64,000 bases of DNA from Littorina saxatilis (taxonomy: Eukaryota; Mollusca; Gastropoda; Littorinimorpha; Littorinidae): NCBI RefSeq assembly GCF_037325665.1, contig NC_090246.1, positions 58,562,004 through 58,626,003 on the forward strand. Reading direction: 5' to 3'. Made by a program: the position numbers and the translations under genes. Below are positions 43,345 to 52,092 of this stretch, piece after piece. Position 1 is the stretch's first letter. The number at the start of each line of letters is the position of its first letter. Under the pieces are notes generated by a model, which was not told where the DNA came from, made no database searches, and saw only the letters and a program-made list of their open reading frames with translations.

Positions 43345-46300
43345 TCACACATGCAGGAAACAAACTGCATTTTCATCGATCCCTTAAGCACTTCCAAAAA
43401 AGGAAAGGTAGACATCCAAAGGCACAGGTAAGCCCTAAGCGATACAAATCGCGCAACACCTATCCTGAGTAGGCTTATACATTTCAGTCAAACACATTCA
43501 GGCCCTCAGGACAGTTGGTACGCAACTTATACCGCCAGAACCTCTCCCTTTGCCTTCGGATGTCCACGTTATCGACTTTGACCTGTTCAATTACGGTCAC
43601 CCTCATGTCAGACAGGGAATGCTCGGGGGACCTGAAGTGTTTCGCCACCAGGGTGTCCACGTCCTTCCGAATGGTGTATGTGTGGCCATAGAACCTGCGA
43701 CGGACAGTCTGACCAGTCTCCCCCACATACTGCTTGCCGTGGCACTTTTCACAGTCTATGAGGTACACTACATTAGTGGAGGTGCACGACAAGCAGTCTC
43801 TGATGTGGAAAGACTGGCCAGTAACCACACTACTGAAAGTAGTGGTGTCCCGCAGGTGACCAGCACACAACACACACCCTGGACAGGAGTGGCACCCGGC
43901 GCTGGACACTGGTGTCAAATTCTGGGAAGGTGGGAGGCCAGAGGGCATGAGGAGGTTGCGGATATTGTAGCAGTTCCTCTCTCCTACAATGGGTGGGTTT
44001 GGTACAGCTTTCTTCATCCTAGCACTGGTGTGCAACACTGGCATGAAGCTTTTCAACCAACGCCCGAGGGGAGGGTTGCTGGGGTTATGTCTGATGACGA
44101 ATGGGACTCTGTCTGCTTTGGGCTGGTTACTATTGACGTACTGCAAGACAGAGTCCCTAGACCTGGCTCCCACTGTCTCTACAGCTGCGTTGATGAGACC
44201 TGTAGGATATCCTCTCTTCTCGAGTTTCCCTTTCAACTCAGTGCATCTGCTCCTGAAAGTTTCCTCATCAGAGCAGATGCGTCTCAGTCGCAGGCATTGA
44301 CTGTACGGGATGCTGCGAGGACAATGGCGAGGGTGACATGAGTGGAAAGGGAGGATCATGGCCGCATCAGTGGGTTTGACATGGAGATCTGTAGTGAGGA
44401 GGCCATCTGGAGTGATAGATAAGTTCACATCAAGATAAGGGACGTTAGATCTCCCATATGAGTATGTGAACTTGATCGTAGGGTGCTGCTCGTTCAGCCA
44501 CTCTATGAACTTCACCAGCTCCTCTTTCCCATGTAACCAGATGGTGATGATTTGATTTGAGAGTTCTGCAGCTTCTAAGCATATACATATATATAGTTGG
44601 CTGCTTTTCTATTGCAGCAGAGATGAGTTTATGTACACCATTGTGGAATTGGCCTCTAGGTAAAAAGTTGTCCGAATGTATATATTTGTATTCTTAGTTT
44701 GTTTGGTTTATGCTCTTCTTACTCTAAATACTCTTGCCATGAATCTCCACACTTTTTTCTGTGCAGGCTTTTCATTGGCATATATCAAAGGACTGTACGT
44801 GAGGATGAAAGATGAAGTCTTCAAAGGAGCTCGCCCCTACAATAGCGCCCTCTTTGAGACCATGTTGAAACGTGAATTTGGAGAGGAAACTGTAATGACA
44901 GACATTAAGAGTCCAAAGTAAGTCACTCTGAAAATATAGGATCGGGTATTGAAACACAATTACAGGCACACACAGGCATGCATTTTCTTTTTAATGATGT
45001 GCATCAGGCAAACACCTATATCATTGCCATCTCTACCTTCTGCAGGTTTTATGACAAGTGAGATCAACTTACTGATGACATTTTCATGTTATGTCTTCAG
45101 CCCTGTAGTACCTGGCATATAATATATTCCTTTGGTTTTATGTTTTTGATTCATCACAGCAGTATAGCCTCAGCTGCGAGTGTTGTTAGATCAAAAAGCA
45201 ATGTGTAGGAAATAGCTGTCTTTGCATTAAAAACAAGTCACGTAAGGCAAAATTACTACATTTAGTCAAGCTGTGGAACTCACAGAATGAAACTGAACGT
45301 AGTCTGCCGCTAGTGCAAAAGGCAGTGAAAGTGACGAGCCTGTTTGGCGCGGTAGCGGTTGCGCTGTGCTTCATAGCACGCTTTACTGTACCTCTCTTAG
45401 TTTTAACTTTCTGAGCGTGTTTTTAATCCAAACATATATCTATATGTTTTTGGAATCGAGAACCGACAAGGAATAAGATGAAATAGTTTTTAAAACGATT
45501 TTGGAAATATAATTTTAATCATAATTTTTATATTTTTAATTTTCAGAGCTTGTTTTTAATCCGAATATAACATATTTATATGTTTTTGGAATCAGAACAT
45601 GATGAAAAATAAAATAAAAGTAATTTTGGATCGTTTTATAAAAAAATAATTTTAATTACAATTTTCAGATTTGGTCATTAATTAATTTGTAAGCATCCAT
45701 GCTGAAATGCAATACCGAAGTCCGGCCTTCGTCGAAGAATGCTTGGCCAAAATTTGAATCAATTTGATTGAAAATTGAGGGTGTGACAGTGCCGCCTCAA
45801 CTTTTACAAAAAGCCGGATATGACGTCATAAAAGACATTTATCGAAAAAATGAAAAACACGTCTGGTGATATCATACCCAGAAACTCTCATGTAAAATTT
45901 CATAAAGATCGGTCCAGTAGTTTACTCTGAATCGCTCTACACACGCACAGACACACACACACACACACACATACACCACGACCCTCGTCTCGATTCCCCC
46001 TCCATGTTAAAACATTTAGTCAAAACTTGACTAAATGTAAAAATCAACCTGTAAGACCCAGGTGATGTTGATACTGTAGTCGAATGATCTACTTTTCAGT
46101 GAAGTGTTGATGTGTGTTTCAGAGTGATGGTCACAGCCACCCTGGCCGACAGATACCCAGCGGCTCTTCACATTTTCAGAACATATGAGCAACCTTTTGA
46201 AGAACCACACAATGACGATGAAAAAGTCAAACGATTTCCTCACTTTACACCACCTAAAGGTAAAACATAACCGCAAAACAGAGGGTGAAAACAAACCAAA

Positions 46301-48363
46301 AAATGAATAACAACAACAAACAATCACACAAACCAAAACGGACAAACTTATGAGAATGTCATTTGATTTGGTTTACACTGCTGTTGCATACTAATAAAAA
46401 AAAAAAGAATTATGGAGGAATGAAGTATGGTTAATGTTGTGAAAGAAAAAGTCTATAATAAGCGGTAAAACTTCAGCCCTGTTCATGAACCAAATGGAGG
46501 AAGAGATGTGTACTTTTCCTTTCTGACGCAGAACAACTGGTGTGGGAGGCAGCTCGCAGCACAGGAGCAGCTCCAACCTACTTCAGAGCTTACGGACGCT
46601 TCATGGATGGAGGTCTCATCTCTAACAACCCCACCTGTGACATGCTGACTGAAATCCATGAGTATAATGTTGGCCTTCGTATGATTGTAAGTGGTATTCA
46701 TTACGTCTCTCTTGCAATCTCTCTCTCAGTCTCAATTCTTTTTTATGCCTGGCTGTCACTGATTTATTCTAGCTTACTTTTCATGGAGAAAAACCATAGA
46801 TCTGCTTTGTTGGCATCCAGTTATTTGATTATGGCTTAAATAAATCTTGACTGGAAAGACCGGGTCCTTGCTACGAAAGACTGTTGTCTTTGTCCATGTT
46901 GTAATGGTTGACCGGGATGTTATTTTTTGCCTGCATCTTGGGGATGGATCTTGGGAGAAGGGGCAGAATTGGGGGTTGACTAAAAAAAAAAAGACTGAAC
47001 ATATTACTGAAAGGTTTGGTAAATGAGAAAAGAAGAGATGGCAGAGATATTACATGTGTTCCTGGTTCTTTCTTTTTGTCAATAAGTTGAAGAAAAACCT
47101 GTTGGTATAATTAATTAATGAAGACAACTGTTCACTCCTTCACCTTGAACTTGTTGAACAGGGTCAGGCAGACAAAGTGCGACCCTTGGGCTGTGTAGTT
47201 TCCCTGGGGACAGGGCGCATCCCAGTATCAGAGGTGAAGAACGTGGACGTGTTTCGGCCAGAAGGAATTCTGGACGCCTACCGGGCCGTGTCTGGGGCGT
47301 TGTCTCTCAGCAAGATGCTTATTGATCAGGTCAGTGATCACAGGCTTTGCTTCCCCCTTCAGTTTGTTTGTTTGTATGATACAGAAAGTCAAACATAACA
47401 TGAATATACTGTGATGAACAAACAAAAATATGCCGCCTAAGAAAAACCAATGGATACAGTGAGCATTTTTTTTAAATTACTTGTTTTATTTTCTTGCATT
47501 TGTTTAATCAGTAAGTATTTCAGATTGGTTCTGTTGAAAGGCACAGATGCTCTTGAAAATGGTGGCTTATTTATATGCATTGCTATGGCCTTTTTACATT
47601 CATTACATGTACTAGCATTCTCAGTACCATTTAGTCTTCTGGAGACGCACAGCCTTATTGGTTGGTACTCTAAAAAGGAATTTAAGCTATGACTTTCATG
47701 TGAATGACTGATTTCACCATCCCCAAAACACTATGTGGTACCAGTTTTACAGAGTTTAGGTACTGCACAATGTCTAAACTTCTGTCCCTGACTGCATACC
47801 AGGGGGCCTGGTAACTAGTTGGTAGAGCACTGGGTATTTGATTCTCCGGGCATGGGTTTGAATCCAGTACAGACGGACACAGTTCAACTCTGTGTGCCGA
47901 CTCAGAAATGGTATCCATTTCCCACCCCCTGTGTCATACCTGTGTCATGTAAAAGTGAAGTGCAGGTGGCTGATCACACATAAACATGCACATAGCTGCG
48001 TAGAGCAACTCTTGTTGCTGCTAGCTTCCCCCCCGAGAGGAAACGATACTATTTTTCCAGCAATGGTATAATAAAGTAATGCAAATAAAAAAATGTGAAC
48101 AAGTGAAATAATGATCACTTCTTTTAACCTCTTACCCACAGGCCTCTGTGTCAGAAGGGCGAGTGGTGGATCGTGCGCGTGCTTGGTGCAGCATGATCAA
48201 CGTTCCCCACTTCAGGTTCAGCCCCCAGCTGTCAGAGGACGTCGCTCTGGATTGTCACGATCACAACAAGCTCATCAACATGATGTGGGAGACTCACTGC
48301 TACATGGTCGCCAACCGACATCGCTTGCATGAGCTGGGGAATCTTATCAAGGGCTCAGATTAA
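15137..48363 (+). CDS. PLA2G6: Calcium-independent phospholipase A2, group VI (iPLA2-beta), complete
   Basis: Hydrolyses the sn-2 acyl chain of phospholipids without calcium; acts in membrane remodelling and lipid signalling in the cytosol and at organelle membranes. Sixteen exons: 15137-15249, 16005-16106, 17409-17624, 17946-18123, 21759-21949, 22348-22441, 23001-23183, 23696-23811, 25084-25232, 39377-39489, 39833-39986, 44767-44917, 46123-46259, 46532-46686, 47162-47329, 48142-48363. All are GT-AG with continuous phase; the sum is 2442 bases (813 residues; human 806). Ankyrin repeats span about residues 144-410. The patatin-like domain follows: DGGGIRG oxyanion loop at 490-496, GTSTG with nucleophile Ser525, and dyad Asp658 in [11 protein letters not shown]-terminal RARAWC and LWE-like (MWETH) segments match the family. 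A noncoding first exon is likely upstream. Intron 9 is 14.1 kb and full of mobile elements. Confidence 0.97.
15385..15860. repeat. Minisatellite, three units of about 170 bp
   Basis: Units start TTTGCCCCTCTCTCTTCCG at about 15388, 15562 and 15730, each followed by a CTGTCTC...GAGACA hairpin and a CA tract. In iPLA2 intron 1. Confidence 0.8.
16005..16106 (+). CDS. PLA2G6: iPLA2 exon 2
   Basis: Codes [20 protein letters not shown] to PSKKHYR, aligned by position with human [20 protein letters not shown]. Acceptor TTTCAG, donor GTGATT. Phase joins exons 1 and 3 exactly. Confidence 0.88.
16240..17160 (+). pseudogene. hAT-type transposase remnant
   Basis: In iPLA2 intron 2. One frame (16303-16553) codes a C2HC zinc finger [20 protein letters not shown] followed by RHCSSKTY; a shifted frame from 16550 codes [20 protein letters not shown], the start of a hAT/KIAA1586-like transposase body. 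The catalytic and dimerisation regions are absent. TTTCGGGAGCCCTG near 17137 may be the right terminus. Confidence 0.6.
17409..17624 (+). CDS. PLA2G6: iPLA2 exon 3
   Basis: Codes [20 protein letters not shown] through [12 protein letters not shown] to HKEFQG. It corresponds to the human stretch before the first ankyrin repeat (LLPFYES...VLQHLTD). Acceptor TTTCAG, donor GTGAGC. Confidence 0.93.
17946..18123 (+). CDS. PLA2G6: iPLA2 exon 4, ankyrin repeat
   Basis: Codes [20 protein letters not shown], then an ankyrin pair with [19 protein letters not shown] and VYHLAV. Acceptor TACAG, donor GTTAGT. Confidence 0.94.
18124..21758 (+). other. iPLA2 intron 4 with dispersed CATGTTATGTTT words
   Basis: 3.6 kb without a recognised gene. 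Between about 19097 and 21490 a word like GTGTCATGTTATGTTTGGGC recurs at least ten times in both orientations (for example 20536, 20560, 20733, 20755, 21292, 21470). A 389-bp step also duplicates AACTTTTTCTAAGGTTG (20399 and 20788) with the following exon-like segment. Identity unknown. Confidence 0.5.
21759..21949 (+). CDS. PLA2G6: iPLA2 exon 5, ankyrin repeats
   Basis: Codes [58 protein letters not shown]. These are typical ankyrin TPLFLA and LIQAGADP patterns. Acceptor GACAG, donor GTAATT. Confidence 0.96.
22024..22166. repeat. CA-rich microsatellite
   Basis: Irregular CACACA tract in iPLA2 intron 5; it generates spurious reading frames on both strands. Confidence 0.85.
22348..22441 (+). 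CDS. PLA2G6: iPLA2 exon 6, ankyrin repeat
   Basis: Codes [20 protein letters not shown] then [11 protein letters not shown], matching human [20 protein letters not shown] in position. Acceptor TTTTAG, donor GTGGGA (weak). Confidence 0.93.
22753..22925. mobile_element. MITE of the GTGGTACCTGCAATGTGAGG family
   Basis: Runs ACAGTGAGAGCTGTGACGTG to TCGCAGGAACAACTGTA, with the shared core CAAAATATACCTGTCATGAC. In iPLA2 intron 6. Confidence 0.7.
23001..23183 (+). CDS. PLA2G6: iPLA2 exon 7, ankyrin repeats
   Basis: Sixty-one whole codons, [20 protein letters not shown] to ETVLHKAVR, with two ankyrin repeats ([20 protein letters not shown]). Acceptor TCCAG, donor GTAAGT. Confidence 0.96.
23696..23811 (+). 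CDS. PLA2G6: iPLA2 exon 8, ankyrin repeat
   Basis: Codes [20 protein letters not shown] then [18 protein letters not shown], matching human [20 protein letters not shown]. Acceptor TGCAG, donor GTTTGG (weak). Confidence 0.94.
23829..24654. mobile_element. TIR element starting ACATTTAGTCAAG, copy 1
   Basis: Ends ACATTTAGTCAAG and CTTGACTAAATGT. The left end is itself a palindrome (TTTAGTCAAGTTTTGACTAAA). The body includes GACGAGGGTCG, ACTACTGGACCGATCTTTATG and GACGTCATATCCGGC. Noncoding, in iPLA2 intron 8. Copy 2 at 45257-46039 lies in the opposite orientation. Confidence 0.88.
24698..24862. mobile_element. MITE of the GTGGTACCTGCAATGTGAGG family
   Basis: Begins CAGTGGTACCTGCAATGTG and keeps CTGATGAGAGGACAC and ATGTCATGACAGGC. 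In iPLA2 intron 8, just after the ACATTTAGTCAAG element. Confidence 0.7.
25084..25232 (+). CDS. PLA2G6: iPLA2 exon 9, linker
   Basis: Codes [20 protein letters not shown] to LMRLDSV, matching human KAILTLLRTVGAEYC followed by a proline-poor variable linker. Acceptor TTTTAG, donor GTGAGT. The following intron is 14,144 bases. Confidence 0.93.
25468..25510. repeat. GT microsatellite at a DIRS insertion site
   Basis: About 21 GT units ending exactly where the old DIRS element begins. The right flank at 39291 resumes CAGTGTGGGTGTG. Confidence 0.9.
25562..26727 (-). mobile_element. hAT element, internally deleted, inside the old DIRS left repeat
   Basis: Termini CAGGGATGTTCC and GGGAACATCACTG are inverted; CAGTTT flanks both sides. 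Subterminal palindromes GGACAAATGTCC or GGACATTTGTCC occur near both ends. On the minus strand from 26402, a frame codes [18 protein letters not shown] and a TTF-like zinc-finger start ([20 protein letters not shown]); a shifted frame continues [21 protein letters not shown] frameshift and a TG/CA expansion (25796-25865) break it, and no catalytic core remains. Confidence 0.75.
25796..25865. repeat. TG microsatellite
   Basis: About 35 uninterrupted TG units within the hAT remnant. Confidence 0.95.
27600..27980 (+). repeat. Tandem repeats in gag-like part of old DIRS element
   Basis: Three in-frame units of about 130-140 bases, each with the core [14 protein letters not shown] or a variant, then a GDT motif and a Q-rich stretch. 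Starts near 27625, 27768 and 27905. A low-complexity gag-like region; nothing is known of its function. Confidence 0.75.
28198..34375 (+). mobile_element. Younger DIRS retrotransposon, near whole
   Basis: Inserted in the gag-like part of the old DIRS element. Inverted terminal repeats 28198 to about 28410 and about 34130-34375 are nearly identical. Parts in order: gag-like frames (28634-29500 and 29385-30953), reverse transcriptase (about 31150-31700, with YLDDW), RNase H (about 32080-32440, with [14 protein letters not shown]), tyrosine recombinase (about 32870-33890), and an internal complementary region (about 33985-34085). Overlapping frames are normal for DIRS elements. It looks whole or nearly so, with at most one or two breaks. 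The high identity of its end repeats suggests a fairly recent insertion. Confidence 0.9.
33985..34085. repeat. Internal complementary region of the younger DIRS element
   Basis: Reads as the reverse complement of the left end followed by the reverse complement of the right end (junction GATTAAATCGAAAA). This is the hallmark structure by which DIRS elements rebuild a circle. Confidence 0.88.
38221..38982. mobile_element. TA-flanked MITE (pogo/Tigger-like ends) in old DIRS element
   Basis: TIRs CAGTCGAACCC.CCTAAAACGA and TCGTCTTAAGCGAGTTCGACTG, flanked by TA. The interior has repeated AACGAATTT words and no transposase. It interrupts the old element's internal complementary region. Confidence 0.85.
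39377..39489 (+). CDS. PLA2G6: iPLA2 exon 10, linker before lipase domain
   Basis: Codes [20 protein letters not shown] to DIPTDIGDK. The linker is poorly conserved with human, but acceptor TTACAG, donor GTATGT and phase fit exons 9 and 11. Confidence 0.88.
39833..39986 (+). CDS. PLA2G6: iPLA2 exon 11, catalytic serine
   Basis: Codes [20 protein letters not shown] to [26 protein letters not shown] is the oxyanion-hole loop and Ser in GTSTG is the nucleophile. Near identical to human LLCLDGGGVKGL and [13 protein letters not shown]. Acceptor GGCAG, donor GTGAGC. Confidence 0.98.
40728..41167. repeat. Interspersed repeat, copy 2 (AAGAGGCGAAGC ... CTTACGTGAGCC)
   Basis: Same family as 4372-5045, with a long CA run (40800-40847) and an ACGC run (41090-41121) inside. 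In iPLA2 intron 11. Confidence 0.75.
42168..42337. repeat. Near-perfect palindrome of about 170 bp
   Basis: Arms TTACAACAC...GGTTTTTTATATGGCTTGTA, TTTCAGTCAAGACCCAGCGG and their inverse, meeting near 42250. Noncoding, in iPLA2 intron 11. Probably a compact MITE; it would fold into a very stable hairpin. Confidence 0.85.
42520..42656. repeat. GA-rich microsatellite
   Basis: Imperfect GAGAGAG tract in iPLA2 intron 11. Confidence 0.9.
43081..44515 (-). mobile_element. Penelope-like retroelement, 5' truncated
   Basis: Minus strand. An open frame of 343 codons (44515-43484) begins late in the reverse-transcriptase region ([17 protein letters not shown]) and carries a Cys-rich linker ([10 protein letters not shown]) and a GIY-YIG endonuclease ([20 protein letters not shown], then RRRF). 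Downstream at about 43085-43142 lies CTGAAGAAGGGCGTGGCCCG followed by AAAGTC, a hairpin typical of Penelope-like elements. Most of the reverse transcriptase is absent, so it is a dead copy. Confidence 0.85.
43225..43342. repeat. CTCTATCCAT and CA microsatellite
   Basis: Runs of TCTCTCTATCCATC units followed by about 14 CA units, between the Penelope-like ORF and its putative 3' motif. Confidence 0.9.
44767..44917 (+). CDS. PLA2G6: iPLA2 exon 12, lipase domain
   Basis: Codes [20 protein letters not shown] to MTDIKSPK, matching human [20 protein letters not shown]. Acceptor TGCAG, donor GTAAGT. Confidence 0.97.
45257..46039. mobile_element. TIR element starting ACATTTAGTCAAG, copy 2 (inverted)
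   Basis: Inverted relative of 23829-24654, in iPLA2 intron 12. Shared words, read on the minus strand, include ACTACTGGACCGATCTTTATG and GACGTCATATCCGGC. Both termini ACATTTAGTCAAG and CTTGACTAAATGT are present. Confidence 0.88.
46123..46259 (+). CDS. PLA2G6: iPLA2 exon 13, lipase domain
   Basis: Codes [20 protein letters not shown] to FPHFTPPK, matching human [20 protein letters not shown]. Acceptor TTCAG, donor GTAAAA. Confidence 0.96.
46532..46686 (+). CDS. PLA2G6: iPLA2 exon 14, catalytic aspartate
   Basis: Codes [20 protein letters not shown] then [20 protein letters not shown] to LRMI. Asp in MDGG is the second residue of the patatin catalytic dyad. Acceptor CGCAG, donor GTAAGT. Confidence 0.98.
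47162..47329 (+). CDS. PLA2G6: iPLA2 exon 15
   Basis: Codes [20 protein letters not shown] to [14 protein letters not shown] is diagnostic of group VI enzymes. Acceptor AACAG, donor GTCAGT. Confidence 0.97.
47795..48098 (+). mobile_element. tRNA-headed SINE in iPLA2 intron 15
   Basis: The head has an A box (TAACTAGTTGGTAGAGC) and a B box (GGGTTTGAATCC); the body ends in an A-rich AATAAAAAAATG tail, 40 bases before exon 16. Confidence 0.8.
48142..48363 (+). CDS. PLA2G6: iPLA2 exon 16 (stop codon)
   Basis: Codes [20 protein letters not shown] to LGNLIKGSD then [13 protein letters not shown] matches human [13 protein letters not shown]. Acceptor CACAG. Confidence 0.97.
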   Translation, partial: ASVSEGRVVDRARAWCSMINVPHFRFSPQLSEDVALDCHDHNKLINMMWETHCYMVANRHRLHELGNLIKGSD

Positions 48364-49588
48364 TTGCTGGATTTCTTGTTGGGTTTGCTTTTGATCAATT
48401 TGTTGGGTGTATGTGTGTGTTTGCATGTGTGTGAGTCCCTGTGGGTGCACGTGTATATGTGTGTGTGTGATATTTTCTCTGAGTCTTTTGTGGGTGTATG
48501 TGTAGTGTGTGTGTGTGTGTGTGGGTGTTGTACACTTTTTCAGCTAATGATGAAGACATGTCAGTTGGAAAAGAAGACTTTTGGGATTGTAGTGTGAGGT
48601 TTTCTTCTCTTTTTTTTGGTATACTTCTTTGTTGTATTATTTTACTGTTTGGGTAATCAGAATGGATCATGGAGCATTGTTTGAATTCTTTTTGTTGTTG
48701 AGAAAGATGTTAATTGTTACAGAAGGTAATTGATATAATTTTTGATATTTAGAAGTGTTTCTTCAGTTCGTGTATACGTATATCATAGTTTTCATTGATA
48801 TTTTTCTAGTAAGCTGTGAGTGATATGCTGGGTTGTTTTCTTGTTCATTATTCTGTTGACATTAACTGGGATACATTATGGAGCATACATGATATTTCTT
48901 GGCATTATATTACTATTCAATGTGTTGTTTTTCATGTAATGTTTTTTTACAAGAAGAGTAATATGAGTGGTCATTGATACTAATGTCTTGATAGTTTATG
49001 TATGATTCACTGCTATTTTACCAGTGAAGTGTAAGAAAAAGAACTGGTGTCACTTGTACTGGAGTTTAACAGGGCTTGGCTAAGGTACACAAGTCTCGGT
49101 TTGGAATTTTTGTAAAACGATTATGGGACCAGAAGAATGCATAGTTCACAAAGACTGACCCGTTTTTACACCACTTTGTAGACTTTTACCAAGTGTAGAA
49201 AGCACCATGCAAGGACAACGTTTCTCATGCACATAGTTTTCCGCACACGATATAGTTTCCTACAAGTTAGAAAATTGTCTGGGCATTATTTCTAAAGGGT
49301 AACTTACAAATATGTATATATGTAAGACTGAAACCAAAGAAGGTTGCAGCAATCGGTATGTCTAATTTTTTTAAGATTTATTTTTTATTAATTTTCTTGG
49401 AGTGGATTTGGCCTATCCTTAGAAAGCAAGCAATGTGAGTGGCATTAAGTTCTCATCTATGCATCATTGTTTCGACAACAGCTGATATTTGCGTTATGAT
49501 ACCTCTTGGTTGTGTTTTTGTGTGTGTGGTTTTTAAATTTGAATCAGTGACTGGCTATTCTTTGGGTGGTGTAATAGAAGACTGACAC

Positions 49589-49818
49589 TTAATCCTTACA
49601 CTGGTGAAATTCTGTAACACAGTCATGTTACATAGCCACTGGTGAATTAACGGAGAGAAAAATAAAGAAAACCGGTCATATAGGTTTTCGCATCCATGGG
49701 AGGAAATCGGAACCGACCAAACAGACTGAGCCAGTAGCGCGAAATGTGTTGTGACAACCAGGTGACAGTATACGTAAAGTAGTGCAACATATGTTGCGAC
49801 AACCAGCCTAAGGGTTAA
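49589..49818. mobile_element. TTAA-flanked MITE
   Basis: TTAATCCTTACACTGG at the left and CCAGCCTAAGGGTTAA at the right are imperfect inverted repeats with TTAA on both sides. 230 bases, just past iPLA2. Confidence 0.55.
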
Positions 49819-50762
49819 AGCAGGTATCAGACTTTGAGCGGAGTGGGGGGCGGATAGGAGTGGGTCAGGTGTGGTATTTCTGCAGACATAGTTGCGGTAT
49901 AAACACAGATTAAAGTCAGACTGTTTTGCCATTCTGTTCACCATTAAGAGTTTGTAAAATATGCTTTAACATTACCCTTGCAAACTTTAATGCAAGTTTG
50001 GGTACAACTGTACAAATAATCCTGTGCATATTTGCCAAAATGTTGTGTATTCCATTCCTTGTGAAGTTTTAAGACTCAAGCCTCAGTAGAGTTGTGGATT
50101 TTTGTCTACTACAGTGGCATCCTCAATGAAAAGTGAACTGTTATTACTGTACAAACTTGTGATGCAGGATCTATTCCGATGTGTACAACCAGCTGGTTTT
50201 GTGGTGACATTTTTGTTGCCCACTACAGTATCAATATCTTTCATTTCTGTCATATATGACTGTGATAGATGATGAAGTAATCCAACCAATACTTCATCAG
50301 AGCGGGAAAAGAAATGTTGATTGTCATTGTATACATGTAAGACTCAGTGTTCTACTTGCACTTTGTTTATCGGGAAGGATATTGGTATAATACCTTATAC
50401 ACCTAAGATGCCATTGCCTTACTCTCGAGGAACATGAAGGCGGCCTATGTCAGTAAATGGTAACCAATTGAAGTTAAAAAAATAAAGGCATATACCCAGG
50501 CCGTTCATTACACAAGGAGTCTTATTTAAGAGTTTGAGAACTTGCAGATGTCTTCTTCTTCATCTGATTCCTCAGGTAATCCTTTTACAGTGCAACTACC
50601 CTCACTGGTTGGTGCGACTATAAGGTCCCTAAGAGTGAAAAATAAAGTAGATAGTGTACCTTTGAAAATAAATGTATAAAAAACTTTACTCATTTGAATT
50701 GTCTTCTTCTTCTTGTCGATCACACTCATTTGAATTGTAAATATATAACTGTTTCCTTCATG

Positions 50763-51062
50763 ATATTATTATTATTATTATTATAAGCTTATATAGCGCG
50801 AACCACAATTAACTGTGCTCTCCGCGCTTTACATATTAATTTCTGCTGTTTGAAATGGAATATTTTACAGACAGACATTTTTTACACACAATATATAACG
50901 CATTCACATCGGCCAGTACACCTCAAGCCATTACGGCGAATATTTACTTTTCACGACCTATTATTCCAAGTCAAACGGGTATTTGGTGGACATTTTTATC
51001 TATGCCTATACAATTTTGCCAGGAAAGACCCTTTTGTCAATCGTGGGATCTTTAACGTGCAC
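50763..51062 (-). mobile_element. SINE, 5' truncated
   Basis: Minus strand; the ATT-repeat tail is at 50767-50786 (plus-strand sense). Shares GCCAGGAAAGACCCTTTTGT and CAATCGTGGGATCTTTAACG with the full copy at 51331-51715. The tRNA head is missing. Confidence 0.75.
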
Positions 51063-51330
51063 ACCCCAATGTAGTGTACACGAGGATATGTATTCTCCAT
51101 AAAATGTATATATGCTGTTCTTGACTTTTGTAATTCACTGGCTGTGAAAAGTATTGATATGATTGGCATAGATGTAGCTGATGCACACTGAGTAAATTTG
51201 ATGCACTGATCCAAGAATTCCTGTCAGTTTTTACAATGGGACCATGGTATAGCATGCGATTCATAATGTAACATTTTTTCAACCTTTTTTGGTACAGTCG
51301 AACCCGCCCTTGTGACCAACCTCTCAAAAG

Positions 51331-51715
51331 CAATCAATCAATCAATCAATGAGGCTTATATCGCGCATATTCCGTGGGTACAGTTCTAGGCGCTCTGCAG
51401 TGATGCCGTGTGAGATGAAATTTTATACGGCCAGTAATTGCAGCCATTTCGGCGCATAATTACCTTTCACGGCCTATTATTCCAAGTCACACGGGTATAG
51501 GTAGACAATTATTAACTGTGCCTAAGCAATTTTGCCAGGAAAGACCCTTTTGTCAATCGTGGGATCTTTAACGTGCACACCCAATGTAGTCTGCACACAA
51601 AGTTGACTCTGAAATAAATTTCCGCCGAATCTGGGATCGAACTCACGCTGACAGCGGCCAACTGAATACAAATCCAGCACGCTACCAACTGAGCTATATC
51701 TTCGCCAATCATCTG
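51331..51715 (-). mobile_element. tRNA-headed SINE, full length
   Basis: Minus strand. Head with A box TAGCTCAGTTGGTAGCG and B box GAGTTCGATCCC, a conserved core GTCAACTTTGTGTGCAGACT, and a (ATTG)n tail at 51331-51350. About 385 bases. Confidence 0.88.
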
Positions 51716-52092
51716 CCCATGCACAGCGACCATCCCATGGATCCTAGATAAGTTTTTCTTCTATAAAATTCACCCACCATAGAGACCACCTGTCTAATAA
51801 CCACTTTTTGTTGGTCCCTTTGGTGGTCTTTATAAATAGGTTTGACTGTCGTAAACTTTATATAACATGGTTCATACCTAGCAAATATATTGTTACTGTG
51901 TGTCTTGTATTTTAAATCACTTTTAAAATTTGTCTTCCTAAAACCTTCATTTTTATCTTGAAAGACCACTTTTCAGTCTTCAAATGGCTTTAAGTTACAA
52001 GTAACTTTCTCATTCTCACCTTTTGCAGTAACAGTAAGCTGTTCTTAGAAAGATCACTCTGTGAGTTGCTCGACCGTACAGTTGCATGATGT

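Noticed and set aside
43550-44341. 263-codon plus-strand frame
   Set aside because: Shadow of the Penelope-like frame on the minus strand, which has the GIY-YIG and Cys motifs.
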